Shown: in pieces, positions 61,851 to 64,000 of the stretch
Numbering within the stretch: position 1 is the first letter of the stretch
Layout of the letters: every line of letters starts with the position of its first letter
Origin: Streptomyces sp. NA02950
GTDB taxonomy: Bacteria > Actinomycetota > Actinomycetes > Streptomycetales > Streptomycetaceae
DNA length: 64,000 bases
Direction: 5' to 3'
Assembly (NCBI RefSeq): GCF_013364155.1
Contig: NZ_CP054916.1
Location: forward strand, 434,001-498,000
Translations under genes and position numbers: made by a program
Notes under the pieces: generated by a model
Seen by the model: the letters and a program-made list of their open reading frames with translations, nothing else
Database searches by the model: none
What the model was told of the DNA's origin: nothing

Positions 61851-62783
61851 TCACGCGGAGACCAGGAAGTCCCGCTCACGCCGTAGTTCCCGCTCGGTGA
61901 CGGTCAGGGGGAACAGGGTGAAGCCGTGCATCGCGCCGGCGACGACGCCGAGCTGCACAGGCGCACCCGCCGCCTGCCACCGTGCGGCCAGGAACAGCGA
62001 GTCGTCCAGCAGCGGATCCTCGGTGCCGACGACGATCCGGGCGGGCGGCAGCCCGGTCAGGTCAGCGAACAGGGGCGAGACCTCCGGGCTACGACGCTGC
62101 TCTTCTCCCATCCCTGGCGTGAACAGCTCATAGCCGCGCCGCAGCGTGTCGGTGTTGCTCAGCAGCTGTCGTGGGCCGAACAACCGCTGGCTCGGTGTCA
62201 TCGACAGGTCGTAGGGGCCGAAGAGCAGGTGGGCCGCCTGGAACGCGCCGGTGACGCCATGCCGGTCGCGAAGGCGCAGCAGTGTCACGACGCTCAGGTG
62301 GGCACCGGCCGATTCACCGCCGATCAGCAGCCGTTCGGTACCGAATTCGGCCGCGGCATGTGTCACCAGCCATCGGGCAGCCGCCTCGCAGTCCTCGGGC
62401 CCGGCGGGGAAGGGGTGTTCCGGCGCGAGGCGGTAGTCCACGCTCACCACGGCCAGCCGTGCCTGCTCGGCGAGCCGCCAGAGCCGCTTGTCCTGTCCGT
62501 CCGCAGACCCGAAGGCCCAGCCGCCTCCGTGGATGTGCAGGTACACGCCGTCGACGTGGTCCGGCGCGAAGATCCGTACCTTCACTCCGTCCTCGACGAC
62601 GCGGTCTTGGCCGTGCGGCAGTCTTACCGGTGGCGTGTCGCCGCCGAGCCGGTTGCGCCGCAGAACCGCCAACGTGGCCGCGCTCGGTGCCTGCCCGCGA
62701 GCTGGACGGTTCGCGGCGGCAGCCTCGAATTGCTCGTTGAATGCCAGGGTCTCGGGGAGGCAGTCCTCATCTGTGATCGTCAT
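61851..62783 (-). CDS. Alpha/beta hydrolase, hormone-sensitive-lipase (HSL) family
   Basis: A 310-residue esterase/lipase. The HSL oxyanion motif is GVYLHIHGGGWAFGSADGQD; SVDYRLAPEHPFPAGPEDCE follows; the nucleophile Ser is in RLLIGGESAGAHLSVVTLLR; the acid is in VVGTEDPLLDDSLFLAAR; and the catalytic His is in GAMHGFTLFPL. ATG 62783 is preferred to a TTG 30 bases upstream. The enzyme cleaves short- or medium-chain esters. It forms a two-gene unit with the WYL regulator. Confidence 0.92.
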   Translation of the reverse strand: MTITDEDCLPETLAFNEQFEAAAANRPARGQAPSAATLAVLRRNRLGGDTPPVRLPHGQDRVVEDGVKVRIFAPDHVDGVYLHIHGGGWAFGSADGQDKRLWRLAEQARLAVVSVDYRLAPEHPFPAGPEDCEAAARWLVTHAAAEFGTERLLIGGESAGAHLSVVTLLRLRDRHGVTGAFQAAHLLFGPYDLSMTPSQRLFGPRQLLSNTDTLRRGYELFTPGMGEEQRRSPEVSPLFADLTGLPPARIVVGTEDPLLDDSLFLAARWQAAGAPVQLGVVAGAMHGFTLFPLTVTERELRRERDFLVSA

Positions 62784-62859
62784 GCCGTCGATAGTCACAG
62801 CTGCCCGCGACAACGCCCTGTCACCTTTTCCTCGTGGTCTGTGTCACGGTCCTGTCCCG

Positions 62860-63060
62860 CTGCTGGTGTGACGGGATCGAACACCGGGCTGGTGCACGCT
62901 CGCCGCCGCCTGCGCGCTGCCGGTCTCGGCGGCCTGGCCGACCTGGGCTTCATCGGCCTGGACGACGACGGGGACGACCCCGTGGTCGTCCCCGGCTTCA
63001 AAGCCACCGGTGCCCGCAGGCTCGCCCCGGACGGTCTGTGGGTAGTAGCTCATGAACAGG
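62860..63060 (+). mobile_element. IS5-like (DDE_Tnp_4 type) transposase fragment
   Basis: The plus strand reads HARRRLRAAGLGGLADLGFI, GLDDDGDDPVVVPGFKATGA, RRLAPDGLWVVAHEQVEAEL. It matches the segment around the last part of DDE_Tnp_4 transposases (LADxGYxG, TPFKxxxxRxLTxxQ, VEHA). Both ends are missing and the catalytic Glu region is altered. About 60 residues remain. Confidence 0.6.
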
Positions 63061-63370
63061 TAGAAGCCGAACTCGCAACGAACATCAGGGTGATCGAGAT
63101 GAGTGCACCGGCACGGAGACGGTGCATGAGTACGCGCCGGCAGCAGCGGGCGGGCGGCGCGCACCTGGGTGCCGACGTCGAAACCTCAGCAGTTCAGAGA
63201 GGTGACGAGACCGAAGCTCACGGCACCGGACCACATGGGGCGCATGACGGCCTCCCAAGAAGCACCTGCCTGCGGCTGTCAAGCGTAGGCGAGATGCGGC
63301 ACTGGTGTCCGGCCCGCGACATCCCACCATGACCGATGGGGCCTCGGGTTCCCGCGGGAGGGCGGGCCCA
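63061..63370. other. Intergenic region, nothing recognised
   Basis: Downstream of the transposase fragment; no supportable gene on either strand. Confidence 0.45.
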
Positions 63371-63760
63371 TCAACTGAGGTAGTGCGCGCGTCCCTCGTC
63401 GTCGAGCCCCACGGAGCCCTCGGGGATGATGCAGAACTCATTGCCCTCGGGGTCGGCCATCACCAGGAACCCTCCGTCGTCGTACTGCTTCAGCCTGCGT
63501 CCGCCGAGCGCTACGACCCGCTGCTGCTCGGCGGCCGGGTCGGGCGAGGTGATGTCGAAGTGCATGCGGTTCTTGCCCGACTTGGGCTGGGCGGTCTGCT
63601 GGAAGCCCAGCGCCAGGCTGTTCTCACGACGCAGCCATACATACGGTCCCGTGCGGCCCACGATCGGCCTGCCGAGCAGCTTGGACCAGAACACTGCGAG
63701 CAGTTCGGGGTCGGTGGCATCGACGATGAGGGCATTGATCCGCATGGATGAGTCCGTCAT
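63371..63760 (-). CDS. VOC-superfamily protein (glyoxalase-like)
   Basis: A 129-residue single-module VOC protein: INALIVDATDPELLAVFWSK, LLGRPIVGRTGPYVWLRREN, NRMHFDITSPDPAAEQQRVV, ALGGRRLKQYDDGGFLVMAD, PEGNEFCIIPEGS. The pattern HFDI...DPEGNEFC is typical of the glyoxalase-like group widespread in Streptomyces. ATG 63760 has AGGA upstream. It is monocistronic; the ligand is unknown. It differs in sequence from the VOC protein at 20 kb. Confidence 0.9.
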   Translation of the reverse strand: MTDSSMRINALIVDATDPELLAVFWSKLLGRPIVGRTGPYVWLRRENSLALGFQQTAQPKSGKNRMHFDITSPDPAAEQQRVVALGGRRLKQYDDGGFLVMADPEGNEFCIIPEGSVGLDDEGRAHYLS

Positions 63761-63934
63761 GTCCTGATCCTGTCAGGCCGCGTAGGGCCGCGGGCCCGCG
63801 TGGCCGAAGAGGCCGACCGACGGTCCGTCCCCAGGCTGGATTCGCGCCTGGCGTCGGCACGGGCCCAACCTCCGACGGTCCGGGAGTACCCCCCTGGTCA
63901 GCCCTCATCCAGGTAATCGAACTAGAATCGAACA

Positions 63935-64000
63935 GTGAGTATGGAGGAGGAGTGGCGGTCGAAGGCGGGGCCGTGGGCGCGGGCGACACTCCCGGACGGC
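63935..64000 (+). CDS. Start of an unidentified gene, runs off the right edge
   Basis: GTG 63935 or ATG 63941 opens a frame reading VSMEEEWRSKAGPWARATLP, DG to the window end. An AT-richer promoter region precedes it, with a direct repeat AATCGAAC at 63915-63934. Only 22 codons are visible, so neither family nor exact start can be fixed. Confidence 0.5.
   Translation, partial: MSMEEEWRSKAGPWARATLPDG

Overview
The window is high-GC actinobacterial DNA, almost certainly from a Streptomyces chromosome. The evidence is the strong GC bias at third codon positions, frequent GTG and TTG starts, paired DasR (dre) sites before a GH19 chitinase, a large secretome, and the individual families present: CGNR and PucR regulators, GYD, DUF1540 and duplicated universal-stress proteins. 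At least six transposase scars (Tn3, IS110, IS630 and three IS5-like) and about nine other gene remnants suggest a decaying chromosome arm rather than the core. No rRNA, tRNA or CRISPR array was seen.

Layout. 1-1.5 kb holds the start of a class III CoA-transferase and a LysR regulator. 1.7-7 kb is a gene graveyard: an SDR fragment behind a MerR-type tandem promoter, a frameshifted sensor kinase, an ftsH with its core deleted, an hsp20 tail and a Tn3 transposase scar. Intact genes for a tandem universal-stress protein, a DUF1540 protein and a metallo-beta-lactamase-fold protein lie among them. 7-19.5 kb continues the stress theme: a CBS-BON protein, a tightly overlapped operon (acetyl-CoA synthetase, E1 alpha, E1 beta, E2, acyl carrier protein) in which E2 carries a frameshift, a second tandem USP, a two-helix potassium-channel protein and a P-type cation ATPase. 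The gene mix resembles the hypoxia/redox stress islands known from Streptomyces.

19.5-30 kb holds IS scars, a VOC protein, a lipoprotein plus membrane-protein pair, an epoxide hydrolase divergent from a CGNR zinc-finger protein with repeated operators between them, a GlxA-type AraC regulator next to a glyceraldehyde-3-phosphate dehydrogenase, and the chitinase. 30-36.7 kb is a catabolic cluster: a PucR regulator divergent from a ureohydrolase, an NCS1 permease, a cyclase-family hydrolase, an NTF2-like protein and an aldehyde dehydrogenase, closed by a strong terminator. It looks like a route for a guanidino or related nitrogen compound.

36.7-41 kb has remnants of an acyl-CoA ligase and murF, then a secreted CdtB-like nuclease fused to ricin-type lectin repeats, which is the most striking single gene. 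41-47 kb is a four-gene unit: fatty-acyl-CoA ligase, DUF3556 membrane protein, phytoene-desaturase-like FAD oxidoreductase and PucR regulator. It is probably an uncharacterised lipid or hydrophobic-substrate pathway.

47-64 kb holds a GYD protein, a PutP sodium/proline symporter whose start abuts an IS630 scar, an aldo/keto reductase pseudogene, a secreted protein-arginine deiminase, a Tat-exported molybdenum hydroxylase pair (IorBA-like), a TetR/amidase divergent pair, a secreted cysteine-containing protein, a WYL regulator with an HSL-type esterase, another transposase scar, a VOC protein and the first codons of a gene running off the right end.
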